Position numbers and translations under genes: made by a program. From NCBI GenBank assembly GCA_027922465.2, contig BQMF02000269.1, forward strand, positions 372,001 to 436,000: 64,000 nucleotides of DNA, given 5' to 3'. Numbering within the stretch: position 1 is the stretch's first letter; each line of letters starts with the position of its first letter. Source of the DNA: Turritopsis dohrnii. Its lineage: Eukaryota; Cnidaria; Hydrozoa; Anthoathecata; Oceaniidae. A model generated the notes under the pieces. That model was not told the origin of the DNA, did not search any database, and saw only the letters and a program-made list of their open reading frames with translations. Of the stretch, positions 12,481 to 21,953 are shown piece after piece.

Positions 12481-13746
12481 ATGAAATCCATGACGTATCT
12501 CGTACATGACATGGACGCTTTAAATGATTTAGAGGAAGAGCTACTTCAGGCTTTAAACAAGCTGTCTGAGCATGCACAGAATGACAAGGGGATTGTGACA
12601 GAAAACACCCAAATCAAAAGGCGTTATGTAGAAAAAGAAAATCCAAAGCTAACAGAATTGTTGCCCAAGCGAAAAAAGTTGAAGTCAGCATTATCAGGAT
12701 GGGTTGGTGCAAGTGCTGAAAAGAGAAAGCTGGCCGAAAATATAAAAATTGACTCCAAGATTTCAAAAGTAGAGAAAATTGCAGAAGAGATAGTGGGTAT
12801 TGATGATGCAACATATGACGTCCCAATGTCACTCCCTAACAACTTTCCCCCACAGGACCTTTCGATTGAATTGGAAGAGAATGAACGTATCAATGTACCA
12901 ACTGTTGCAGAAAGTGAAGCTGAAATAAATGATGACATTATCATTACCAGCACTATACCAGCTAATGGGCCAATCAAAAAACGAAGAAAACTAGTTCTTT
13001 CAGAAGAAGAAATGGACATTATCAAGAGCGGAGAAATGCTCACGGACGAATCAATCAACATAGCGATGAATATTCTACATGAGCAGTGCCCCGCTTTTGA
13101 TGGATTCGTGGATACCACCATAGGAAAATGCCACAAGTTTGATATAATCCGTAAGAACAAACCATATATTCAAATTTTACATGCGGGAGCAATGCACTGG
13201 ATATGCTCCGCAAATACAGATAGTGTCATAACCAACAACCAAACGCGCTATCTATATGACAGCTTAGCTCGTAATAAATTATATTTCGATGTCATCCGTC
13301 AAATTTCCGCTTATTCATTCTGTGAAGAGCAAGAATTAGTCTTAACCAATGTGAGTGTGCAACAGCAAAACAATTGTTATGATTGTGGCGTTTTTGCAGT
13401 AGCCTTTGCCACTAGCATAGCTTATCAGGAGGATCCAAGAAATATCTGCTACGATTCATCCATGATGAGAAAGCATCTGCTGCAATGCTTGAAAGAAAAC
13501 AAGTTGACACAATTTCCAGAACTACATTGCAAAAGAGTAAATCAATGTAAGGAGAAAATGCATGTAGTTGAACTGTTTCGCTATTGTAGGAATCCTTACG
13601 ACCCAGACACAAACAACATTAAATACGATATGGTAGAGTGTACTACTTGCAAAGAATGGTACCATAAAAAATGCGAACAGATACCAAAATGCGTGTTTGA
13701 CAATCCTGACGTAGACTGGAGATGCCGAGGATGCTGCAAAAAATAA
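12481..13746 (+). CDS. Ulp1-like (C48) protease with C-terminal PHD-like finger
   Basis: Uninterrupted 421-aa single-exon ORF. Residues 1-180 are charged and low in complexity, with several basic KKRKK/KRRK clusters that could be nuclear signals. Residues about 185-340 match the Ulp1/C48 cysteine protease fold. The catalytic His is in AMHWICSAN (about 239), Asp in YLYDSLA (about 259), and the oxyanion Gln with the nucleophile Cys in QQQNNCYDCGVFAV. Members of this family cleave SUMO or other ubiquitin-like modifiers. Residues about 365-421 have the Cys/His pattern of a PHD finger (FRYCR, MVECTTCKEWYHKKCEQIP, WRCRGCCKK), with a two-residue first knuckle that looks incomplete. Helitron termini lie on both sides and no transposase is adjacent. 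The intact frame in decayed surroundings suggests recent origin or selection. It may be a captured gene or an accessory ORF of a transposon. Confidence 0.8.
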   Translation: MKSMTYLVHDMDALNDLEEELLQALNKLSEHAQNDKGIVTENTQIKRRYVEKENPKLTELLPKRKKLKSALSGWVGASAEKRKLAENIKIDSKISKVEKIAEEIVGIDDATYDVPMSLPNNFPPQDLSIELEENERINVPTVAESEAEINDDIIITSTIPANGPIKKRRKLVLSEEEMDIIKSGEMLTDESINIAMNILHEQCPAFDGFVDTTIGKCHKFDIIRKNKPYIQILHAGAMHWICSANTDSVITNNQTRYLYDSLARNKLYFDVIRQISAYSFCEEQELVLTNVSVQQQNNCYDCGVFAVAFATSIAYQEDPRNICYDSSMMRKHLLQCLKENKLTQFPELHCKRVNQCKEKMHVVELFRYCRNPYDPDTNNIKYDMVECTTCKEWYHKKCEQIPKCVFDNPDVDWRCRGCCKK

Positions 13747-14100
13747 GATGTGTAATAAATTCTCTTTTTTTATCTCCTATCCCCTCCTCTTAGGGAATTT
13801 TGGGTATGTTTTCTCTGCGATAAATTCATTCGTCGGGATATTCTTATGACCACCCTATAGTTTCGAATCTTCTCCTTCAAAGAATTCCACAAAATTCAAA
13901 AAAGTATATATTTTTGATGAGTTCAAAAATTGGAAGAGATCGGAAAATGTTTTACCGACCCGCCACAAATTCTGCGCGACGTTGATACAACTCGCCAACG
14001 GATAAAACTCGAAGTCAAAATTCGACTGTCGGAATGAGGTTTTGCATCGAGTGCGTACCCGTTTATTGTCGCGGTCGCATTTAAAATGACAGCAGACTTT
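13747..14100. other. Downstream region of the Ulp1-PHD ORF
   Basis: No gene is supported. A possible polyadenylation signal AATAAA occurs at 13756, ten bases after the stop codon. The rest is unremarkable AT-rich sequence leading into the H2 repeat block. Confidence 0.4.
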
Positions 14101-14760
14101 CTTGCTTTACACAATGCACTCTGAACATGAACTTCACGTGGTTTATCTTTACCATTTTAAACCAATCAAATATCAGTTTAACAATACACTCAAAAGGCAC
14201 AGAGAAAAAACTTTTCAACTTATTATTAGCTTTTGTTTTACACGCTCTAACATGGGTGCTGTAGGTGAAAAAACGGTTTCTCTTAAAAAGATCACACGGA
14301 AGGAGAAAAAAATGCACGTGCTAAATGAATGAAGTGAATAAAAAACGTTCGATAAGATTGAAGTCGATTAAAAGAAATCGATTAAAAAAAATTAAGGCAA
14401 CTATTAAGACAAAAGCAAAAAAATATTTTGTTTCGTGATACTCTTTTTTACCTATCAGTTTTTAAACATTTTGATTGCTTGAAAAAAAGTTCACCCGTCT
14501 CAGACTGTCAGGTAAGCGTTAGGATACACTGCAAACCGAACATGCTGAACATGCCGAACATTTTTCAAAATGTTTAATCAGTTAGTTACTTTGTATTTAG
14601 TTGATGTATTGTTTCCAAAGCCAAGTCAACGTGGAATTTAAAACTAACAATAATAATAAAAACAAAACGTTATCTTTATTAGTTCACTCGCACACAAAAA
14701 AAGAATTGCGTGATTTACAAACAAACAAACAGACGGAGAATTGGCTATTAACATATAGAA
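14100..14760 (-). mobile_element. Helitron H2, 5' portion
   Basis: About 600 bases match the segment 32390-33139 in the same orientation, including GTCAACGTGGAATTTAAAAC versus GTCAATGTGGAATATAAAAC and a shared run of AAACAAAC repeats. Read on the minus strand, the unit starts TTCTATATGTTAATAGCC at about 14760, the same start as the copy at 33139. Similarity ends near 14150, where the sequence beside the Ulp1-PHD ORF begins. The plus-strand ORF may therefore lie inside an H2 copy, but its 3' terminus was not identified. Confidence 0.5.
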
Positions 14761-14762
14761 GA

Positions 14763-15323
14763 CTAGTATCCTGCGTAAAACCTTTTTACCGAACCTAACT
14801 TCGAAAAACATTAGGTCAAATCCACCATTCCCGTGTACGTGCCCTGTGACGAAAATTTTAATTTAGGAATTGGAAACGGAAGATGTAACCATGCTGTAGA
14901 GCTCGAAAAACTGATCAAAAAAATGTATGGGATCCTTTTGCTACGACCAACTGTTAGAGAGATATCGCTCATCAAATATTTCGATGACGTCATATCCGCA
15001 GTACCAAATAAAATTTAGGCCCAAATGATGCGTCACTCCATCACACCCGTATCGCTGACCCCAAAAAACGTCAGCTATCCCTATTGGTTCTTGAGATATT
15101 TCCCCAAAAAACGTCGCGTTCGATTTGGGATGCAATGCAATGGTTCCCCGTGATCATAAAAAACTGACGTCAAATGATGCCACGTGCTTTTGGAATGATC
15201 TTTAAAAAAAGTGTCTCTCACCTCTACGTGGTTTTATAAGACGACGATGACCATAAAAATTAAACAAATATATCACTCTCTAAAATAAAATTGTGACACA
15301 CAAAGCGAATTAGTATAATAAGA
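14763..15323 (-). mobile_element. Non-autonomous Helitron H1, 561 bp, inverted
   Basis: On the minus strand the copy runs from TC at 15323 (TCTTATTATACTAATTCGC) to CTAG at 14766-14763. The 3' hairpin there has diverged slightly (GTAAAAAGGTTTTAC). The whole interior matches 10861-11418 in reverse. Another minus-strand terminus (ACTAGT, 15323-15328) abuts its 5' end, which again gives a tandem arrangement. Confidence 0.75.
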
Positions 15324-15327
15324 CTAG

Positions 15328-16350
15328 TAACTCGCGTAAAAAATGTTAACGGCTTGAATTTCGAAAAGGATGTGTAGAAGTCCTGCCTTCTCGTGTATGT
15401 ACCCCATGACTAAAAATTTTTTTACAATTTCTAAATCACGAAAACATTTCGGTTTCAATAAATGTAAAAACATTATGTTTTTGATATTATTCCCACACCA
15501 ATTTATGAATAGTTAAAGCGTTAAAATTCTGGACAAAGAGTTTACAAAACATATTTTCTGTTTTCAGAGGTGATAAACTATTATGTTTTCAGCCTCCACA
15601 CATTATGATGGCAATTCACGAATATATTAAGTTTTCTTAAAAACTGAATTTCCGGAAGATGTTTTGCCAAAATAACTTTTAAGTGTAAAAGTGAATCCCG
15701 AAGAAATGGTTGTTCGTTTTTTTTTTTATGCAAAGAGACTGTGATTTTATGAATGCTTAATCCATACAAAAAAAATCTTTCGGTGAATGCGAACTCTTCT
15801 TTTTGCTGAACTTCAAAATAAAGGTTAGAAAATAAAATCAAGTTTTTCATTACGATAACGCTTTTTCTTACATTTGGATTCATCATCATCTAGATTTATG
15901 GGATTTAAATAAGCTCTGTGGGAGAGGGCCTTATTCAAGTTTTCACAGGTTTATCTGGGTTTATCTATTTATTCACTTTTGTTTATTTTTGTTTATTCGA
16001 AAATTGAATTTCATAAGTGAAAAAAAACAGATTTACGCAATATTTCCTTCTTATTCAAACCTGATGAATTTCATACATGCTCAAAAAGTTTAAAGTTTTT
16101 ATAACGATCACACTATCTGTTATAGGAAGGTAACATTGACCTTTCTTGAGACACGACAAAATTTTGCAAAACTATTTCCCCTGCCTCGTTTTGATGTGAA
16201 TTTCATAAAAATTATCACAAATGAAAGGTTGTGATGAAAGGTTTAATGAAATCAAAGCTTTTCACACATTTCATTACATAAAAGAAAAGTTTTTTCTGCA
16301 AGGCCGAAACCACTATTAGGCAGAAAGCTACAAGATGAGTAAAGGAAGAA
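15328..16350. other. No supported gene; possible Helitron remnant
   Basis: The left end carries a diverged minus-strand Helitron terminus (AACTCGCGTAAAAAATGTTAAC). Beyond it lies AT-rich sequence without recognisable coding content. The 102-aa frame at 15581-15889 has no family signature and is biased in composition. Confidence 0.4.
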
Positions 16351-16362
16351 GAGTTATAAAGA

Positions 16363-16660
16363 CAGATGAGAGGGATGAGAAAAGGAAGAAGAGCTATAAA
16401 GACAGAGCAAGGTGGCGGTTAACCTTGGATTTAAAAGATTGTAGATCATACTCAGCAGAAAACAACTATGAGGGAGAGAATTCCAGAGGCGAGCAGTCCG
16501 AGGGAAAAAGCTAGATGAATAAAAGTTCTTATGGCAAGTTGGGACCTGAACAGTCAAAGGATGAGAATTCGAAGAGAGGCGAGTGTTCCGAAAGAAAGTC
16601 TTAGGAGAAGGAGTAAGTTGATACAAATACTGAGCAGTCACAACATCAACTGCAGAAACG
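16363..16660 (-). pseudogene. LINE reverse transcriptase ORF2, C-terminal tail
   Basis: The minus strand reads DVVTAQYLYQLTPSP, then a stretch with RNTRLSSNSHPLTVQVPTC and SFFPRTARLWNSLP. This is the conserved C-terminal end of jockey/CR1-group ORF2 proteins, after the RT domain. The tail ends in a poly-Ser/His low-complexity extension. The RT body of a minus-strand LINE of the same type lies at 20400-21650, and a plus-strand LINE sits between the two. A nested insertion is the simplest reading. Confidence 0.65.
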
Positions 16661-16765
16661 CAAATTTTACAAAATTGGCCTAAAATCGCCAATATCTCGT
16701 CAAAAATTGAATTTTGCTGCATGAAAATAACACCATTCGACGAAGGAAGGTCACTTACATAATCT

Positions 16766-17725
16766 GTGAAAGAATCGTTCGAAGAAAAACCACCAAAAAT
16801 GGAAAATAACGTCAGTGGGAACGAAGAAGAAAAGTGCACACAGAAAAAATGTAAACAAATTGGAGACAGAAACCGCCTTACTTGCAGCGACTGCAAGCAT
16901 GAAGTACATTATCGCTGTACAAGACTACCATTATATCAATTGGAAATTTTTATAACGAAGAAAGGTCGTAAGTACACGTGCGTGAACTGCGTCGATATCC
17001 GCCCAAGCCTTCTCGAAGAGATGGAGGATTACGACCCGGATCAATCTCTTGAGGTCGAAGAACTAACACACACTCTGAATGAAATATCATTAGAAAACAA
17101 AAAAACCAAGACTATGAATAAAGCTCTGCGAGACAAACAAAACGAATACTGCAACCTTATGAAAGAAGAAGTCAATGTGATCCGAGCACACAAAGAAACA
17201 ATATCAAATTTGAGGAAAGAAATTGCGAACTGCGAAGCACAGATTAAAGAACAATCAGTAAAAGAAGAAAAAATGACGAAAGAAATTGAATCACTCAGAA
17301 AAAATCTACCTGGTGAATACAAACCAATCGAAAGCGACGATTTACTAAGGACTATCGAAACAAAGTTTAAAGACTTTGAGGCAGCGTTACTCCGTAAAGT
17401 TGAAGAAAACAATCGTATGATGGAAGAAAAACTTGCGACAGTAGACGAAAGACAAACCACCTATGCTGATGTTGTCGGGTCCGGTACAACAATGCAAGTT
17501 CAAGGGAGAGTCGATATGACAACGGGCAAGACATACCCAAAACCCGAAATAAAAGCCATTTTAACGGAAGCAAAGAACGAGGAACTTGAACGAGAGGTAT
17601 CGTTCTTTATGTTAGGAAGACAATACTTTACAAGAAAATCGAGTCATCAAATGTTTGGCAATCACACGAAACACCGAAAGAAATATTTATGGCAGAAATT
17701 CTCCTCCAAAATAAGGAGAAATTGA
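16766..17725 (+). CDS. LINE ORF1, PHD-like zinc finger plus coiled coil
   Basis: An open frame of 319 codons. Residues about 24-75 carry a PHD/RING-like Cys/His finger (CKQIG, CSDCKHEVHYRCT, YTCVNC), seen in ORF1 proteins of several CR1-group LINEs. Residues about 95-230 are Glu/Lys-rich with heptad-like spacing, a probable trimerising coiled coil. ORF1 proteins bind element RNA. Homologous sequence appears to end near residue 278 (AKNEELERE). The remainder is read in a frame that then overlaps endonuclease-derived sequence, so the C-terminus is likely an artefact of an internal deletion. The ATG at 16799 is an alternative start. Confidence 0.7.
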   Translation: MKESFEEKPPKMENNVSGNEEEKCTQKKCKQIGDRNRLTCSDCKHEVHYRCTRLPLYQLEIFITKKGRKYTCVNCVDIRPSLLEEMEDYDPDQSLEVEELTHTLNEISLENKKTKTMNKALRDKQNEYCNLMKEEVNVIRAHKETISNLRKEIANCEAQIKEQSVKEEKMTKEIESLRKNLPGEYKPIESDDLLRTIETKFKDFEAALLRKVEENNRMMEEKLATVDERQTTYADVVGSGTTMQVQGRVDMTTGKTYPKPEIKAILTEAKNEELEREVSFFMLGRQYFTRKSSHQMFGNHTKHRKKYLWQKFSSKIRRN

Positions 17726-18558
17726 TGTTCGTTGTAATTTATCGCAGTCCAAATAGTAACACCGACGAAAATAATCAAGTAAACAACTTTTTTCGAGCGC
17801 TCCCTGGCATTAAGAAATACGATCACTTCATTATTGTAGGGGATTTTAATAGAAAGGGAATTGACTGGGAAACGCTTACTTCTAACAACTCACAAGACTT
17901 GGATTTCTTAGAAGCCATGAAAGACAGTTTTCTGACGCAACACGTCAACCAAGCAACAAGAGGTCGAGATACAAATGATCCGTCCCTTATTGATCTTGTA
18001 TTTACGTCTGGGGACCAGCATATTGACAGTATCAAATACGCTTCGCCACTGGGAAAGTCTGATCATGTTTTGATTAAATTTGAATATCAGTACCAACCTG
18101 AACTCCTTCCACCAAAAACTGTGTTTGATTTTAAGAAAGCTGATTTTGGAAAAATGAAAGATCTCCTTAACATAGATTGGGAAGAAAAATTTCAACACTG
18201 TGCAGGCGATGTCGATAAAATGTGGAACACGTTTGAAAAGATCTACAAAAGTGCCGAAAAAATTTGCATACCAACAAGAACAGTCAAGACTGGGAAAAGG
18301 ACTTTCAAGTATCAACTCAACAGAAAAACATTATCTAAGAAGAAAAAGAAGTATCGCTTGTGGAAAAGGTTCATCGAAAGCAAAGATGCAGAAGTTTACT
18401 TAGAATACTGTAAATGCAGAAATCAGGTACGTAGATTGACCCGTGCTGCAAGGAAAGATTTCGAAAAGGAAATTGCAAGATCCGCAAAGAAGAACAGCAA
18501 AGCTTTCTGGTCGTACGTCAACGCTAAAACAAAAATTAAAGCGTCAGTTCCAGATTGA
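17630..18558 (+). pseudogene. LINE ORF2, apurinic endonuclease part (N-terminus lost)
   Basis: The frame shows the C-terminal two thirds of an APE-type endonuclease: FVVIYRSPNS, the catalytic GDFN motif (FIIVGDFNRKGIDWET), a metal-site region NDPSLIDLVFTS and the terminal SDHVLIKFEY. The first third, with the N and E metal ligands, is missing, apparently through the deletion that fused ORF1 to this region near 17600. After the endonuclease comes the basic linker that leads to RT in this group. A stop at 18556-18558 and a frame change separate it from the RT frame. Confidence 0.75.
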
Positions 18559-18573
18559 AAAAGTTCTGATGAA

Positions 18574-20316
18574 ATGGCTGAAACCGACCAGGAGAAAGCA
18601 AACGTTCTTGGGAAGTATTTTGCTAGCGTTTTTGTAAAAGAACCAAACACGCCTATTAATCTTGGAGGATTAAAAGCACCTGTTATTGAACGTGACTTCG
18701 AATTGGATATGGATAGAGAAGCTGTGCTAAAGAAGCTACAAGAGCTTAACGCCAACAAAAGTCCTGGCCCAGATTCCCTTCACCCGCGCAACTTAAAAGA
18801 ACTTGCACCTGTTATCGCCGTACCGCTATACATGATATTCGAAAAGTCCTATACACTTGGAAGAGTACCATCTTCTTGGAAGAAAACAAATATTACAGCA
18901 ATCTATAAGAACAAAGGAGACAAACACACAGCCGAGAATTACAGACCAATCAGTTTAACAAGCATTGCTTCTAAAATCTTTGAATCGATTATACGTTCAT
19001 CGTTGCTATCATACCTAAAGGAGAACAATCTGTTAACTACCCGTCAATTTGGTTTCCTGGGAGGAAGATCTACCATTCTGCAGCTCCTAAAAATAATGGA
19101 TAAATGGACCAAAATCCTTGAAAACGGAGGTGTAATAGATGTTATCTATTGCGATTTCAAAAAGGCATTCGATACAGTCCCGCATCGCAGATTGATTGAG
19201 ATTCTACGACACTATGGACTTAAAGGATCAATACTCTCCTGGATTCAAGATTTTTTAACCGATCGATACCAACAAGTTGTAGTAAACAAACACAAGTCCG
19301 ATATGTCCCGTGTGACCTCTGGAGTACCCCAGGGGTCTGTGCTAGGCCCTCTTCTATTTGTTATTTTCATCAACACTTTGGCGGATGTTCCTGAGAAGTC
19401 AGAACTTTTTCTGTACGCGGATGATTTGAAGGTGTTCCAAGAATTGGATGTAAATGCTGCCGAAACTCTTCAGCAGGATCTTACCAAACTACAACAATGG
19501 ACAGACACTTTTCTGTTAAAATTTCATCCTGATAAATGCAAGCACATGCAGATTAAATCTAAACTGAAGGCACCTGCACTGACACAATATGAAATTGATG
19601 GAACTATACTCGACAAGAAACAAGACGTAAAAGACCTGGGAATATATTTTGATGAAAACCTCACTTTTGACAAGCACATCAATGACAAAGTCAAAAAAGC
19701 GAATGGACTTTTTGGCATGTTAAGACGTACATTTATGCACTTGGATAAAGACACCTTTAAACCACTTTTCACGAGCATTGTGCGACCCCATCTTGAATAC
19801 GGAGCACCTGTATGGAACCCGCATCTCAAACAACAGAAAAAACTTTTGGAAGGAGTGCAGCGACGAGCAACAAAACTATTGCCTGGAATGTACAAATTAA
19901 GCTACAAGGAAAGGTTAGAGATCATGGATTTGCCAACACTCGAGTTCCGACGATACAGGGGTGATATGATTGAGTTGTACAAAATGACTCATCAGCATTA
20001 CGATACGGAAGCTGTTGGAAATTTAATCCAGCTCAGAACGCAGGATTATCCGGATCTGCATTTACGTCGCCATAAATTTACTGTGACAAGAGAAAAGTGG
20101 AGTAAAGATATCAAGAAGTACTTTTTCAAGAATCGGGTTGCAGAACAGTGGAACAATCTGCCTCCGAAAGTAGCTGAAGCTCCATCATTGAATAGCTTTA
20201 AGAACAGATTCGATAAACTATGGAAAGACACTGGATTAATGTACGATGTCGAAATGAACCTTGCGGAAATTACTGCTCCTCGAAAGATACGTTATCGTAA
20301 AGTTGAAAATGACTGA
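18574..20316 (+). CDS. LINE ORF2, reverse transcriptase (CR1-like)
   Basis: An open frame of 580 codons with all RT core motifs. It has SPGPDSLHPRNLKE, ITAIYKNKGD...ENYRPISLTS (motif 2), FGFLGGRST (motif 3), DVIYCDFKKAFDTVPH (motif A), SGVPQGSVLGPLLFVIFIN (motif B) and LFLYADDLKVF (motif C, catalytic DD). Thumb and C-terminal segments follow (LEYGAPVWNPH, RRATKLLPG, FFKNRVAEQWNNLPP). This is the normal RT length for the group. It primes reverse transcription on nicked target DNA. The RT frame is intact, but the upstream endonuclease is truncated, so the copy could not mobilise itself. The M at 18574 is only where the frame happens to begin. Confidence 0.9.
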   Translation: MAETDQEKANVLGKYFASVFVKEPNTPINLGGLKAPVIERDFELDMDREAVLKKLQELNANKSPGPDSLHPRNLKELAPVIAVPLYMIFEKSYTLGRVPSSWKKTNITAIYKNKGDKHTAENYRPISLTSIASKIFESIIRSSLLSYLKENNLLTTRQFGFLGGRSTILQLLKIMDKWTKILENGGVIDVIYCDFKKAFDTVPHRRLIEILRHYGLKGSILSWIQDFLTDRYQQVVVNKHKSDMSRVTSGVPQGSVLGPLLFVIFINTLADVPEKSELFLYADDLKVFQELDVNAAETLQQDLTKLQQWTDTFLLKFHPDKCKHMQIKSKLKAPALTQYEIDGTILDKKQDVKDLGIYFDENLTFDKHINDKVKKANGLFGMLRRTFMHLDKDTFKPLFTSIVRPHLEYGAPVWNPHLKQQKKLLEGVQRRATKLLPGMYKLSYKERLEIMDLPTLEFRRYRGDMIELYKMTHQHYDTEAVGNLIQLRTQDYPDLHLRRHKFTVTREKWSKDIKKYFFKNRVAEQWNNLPPKVAEAPSLNSFKNRFDKLWKDTGLMYDVEMNLAEITAPRKIRYRKVEND

Positions 20317-20399
20317 AGATCGAACCTGGTGTCAAAGGCATTATATGCCTATTTCCAGAATCCTGTATTGTATTGTATTATTAAACATGTAAATGATAG

Positions 20400-21650
20400 A
20401 TTTAGCCGAAAGTAATGACGGACCCGAAAAAGTGAGCCAACCTTCATAGCAGCAGATTTAGCAATGGACTCGATGTAAGGATTCCATGTAAAATTCTTTG
20501 TGAAGGTTAAAAGACGAACCTGAGATGACTCTGCAAGCTCACTTCCATTCATAAGAACAGAAGCAATTACAGGGTCCCTGAAACGATTAATAGAGAGAAG
20601 CTTAGTTTTTGAAGCATTGAAGGAAACCAACCATTTCCGACCCCATTCAACTACTGTCCTAAGATCGTCCTCCAACTCAGCAGCCATTTAAACCTTATCA
20701 AACAAGTCCTTAGTCCTTTCAAGAGACGAGTAAAGAGTAGTGTCGTCAGCGTAGATAGCAAGTTTACAGAGAATACAATCAGGAAGGTCGTTGATGAAAA
20801 TGAGAAAGAGGGTTGGACCAAGGACAGAACCTTGAGGCACCCCTGAATTAATAGAGTAAGAAGAAGACAAATGACCATCAAGAACCACCTTAATACTCCT
20901 GCCACTGAGAAAAGACTTAATAAGATTCAAGAGTGAACCAGAAACTTGTGAAGAAGGCCACGATGCCAAACCTTGTCGAATGCCTTGGAGATGTCAAAAG
21001 CAATAGCACGTGTCTCACCACAAGCATTGAGGGACTGACATATACGTTCAGAGATGAAGGTCAGAGCCTTACTAACAGCAGATGTCAACACCTCAGGAGT
21101 GTTGAAGAGTGGTGTGATCAAAGACTTACCCTTATTTGAAAAGCTCCAATAGATAAGCCAGAAATCACGAGACCCAATAGATTCAGTTATAAGCCGATCA
21201 TGGACCAGATTTTGATAGGTTCGTTTAGCCTCCTCAATGACTTTTTTACAGTCGTTGCGAGCTTTGGTGAAAAGACACCTGTTGTCTTCACTACTACAAC
21301 GTTGATAAGGATGGATAAAATGATTACGATGGGCAATTGCAGCAGAAATGGCAGGAGAGAACCAGGGTGTAGAGTGAGGTTTAACCTGATATTTACGAGA
21401 AGGAACAAATTCATCAATACCAACCTGAAGCCAAGAAGAGATCTCCACTGCACACCTCTCTGCATCACATTCAAAGTTATAATCTACCGGCAGGTCACGA
21501 ATCAAGTCTCAAATGCTGTCCCAGTCACCACGATGGTACGAATAAAGTTTGCGATGAATAGGTGGATCGTGTGGGCAAGTGGAATTAAAGTCAATGGCTA
21601 CGTTGACAACAGAATGATCAGAATTACCCAAAGATCAGAATTACCCAAAT
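20400..21650 (-). pseudogene. Minus-strand LINE fragments (endonuclease end to RT)
   Basis: Reading right to left: NSDHSVVNVAIDF (endonuclease C-terminus, about 21630), then 21505-20927 with the inter-domain linker and FDISKAFDKVWHRGLLHKF (RT motif A). Next comes SINSGVPQGSVLGPTLF (motif B) and LAIYADDTTLY (motif C, catalytic DD) at 20969-20688, and a thumb-region fragment at 20687-20349. RT motifs 1-3 are missing between FISERICQSLNACG and motif A, so this copy has an internal deletion as well as frameshifts near 20930 and 20690. The tail of a LINE of this type is at 16363-16660, beyond the plus-strand LINE. Confidence 0.75.
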
Positions 21651-21953
21651 TACCCAGTTCAATCAATGATAAATTAATTTATAATTGCCCAGTAGGAACG
21701 ATTCTATAAACGGTTTAAGTTCATTGTAACGAAGCAACACACCGCATATGAAAAATCCAGAGACGACAGAAGAGACATAAAAGCGTTGGTGAAAAATCTC
21801 AAAATCCCTTATATTATTGACAAATTTCTTTTATAGTAGTATTTCTGAGTAAGATTATGAAAGGGTAAAAACAACTTTTCATATAGTGAATATTTAACAA
21901 ACTTTTACATAAATAAATAATGTCTGCTCAATCACATTGTTCAAATAGTTGCA

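Larger units (their letters stand above)
16700..20395 (+). mobile_element. CR1-like LINE, plus strand, internally deleted
   Basis: A two-ORF non-LTR retrotransposon. It has ORF1 at 16766-17725, the remaining endonuclease at about 17630-18558 and reverse transcriptase at 18574-20316. It ends in a short 3' UTR with a TGTATTGTATTGTATT microsatellite near 20365. Terminal microsatellites in place of poly(A) are typical of CR1/L2-group elements. The left limit is approximate. The element lies between fragments of a minus-strand LINE. Confidence 0.75.

Noticed and set aside
10861..15323. A 4.5-kb DNA transposon with 560-bp terminal inverted repeats around the Ulp1-PHD ORF
   Set aside because: The two inverted units each have complete Helitron-type ends (TC, hairpin, CTAG), and a third free-standing copy exists at 49457-49994. 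They are independent insertions, not TIRs.
15581..15889. Minus-strand 102-aa ORF
   Set aside because: Biased composition, no motif and no neighbouring coding evidence.
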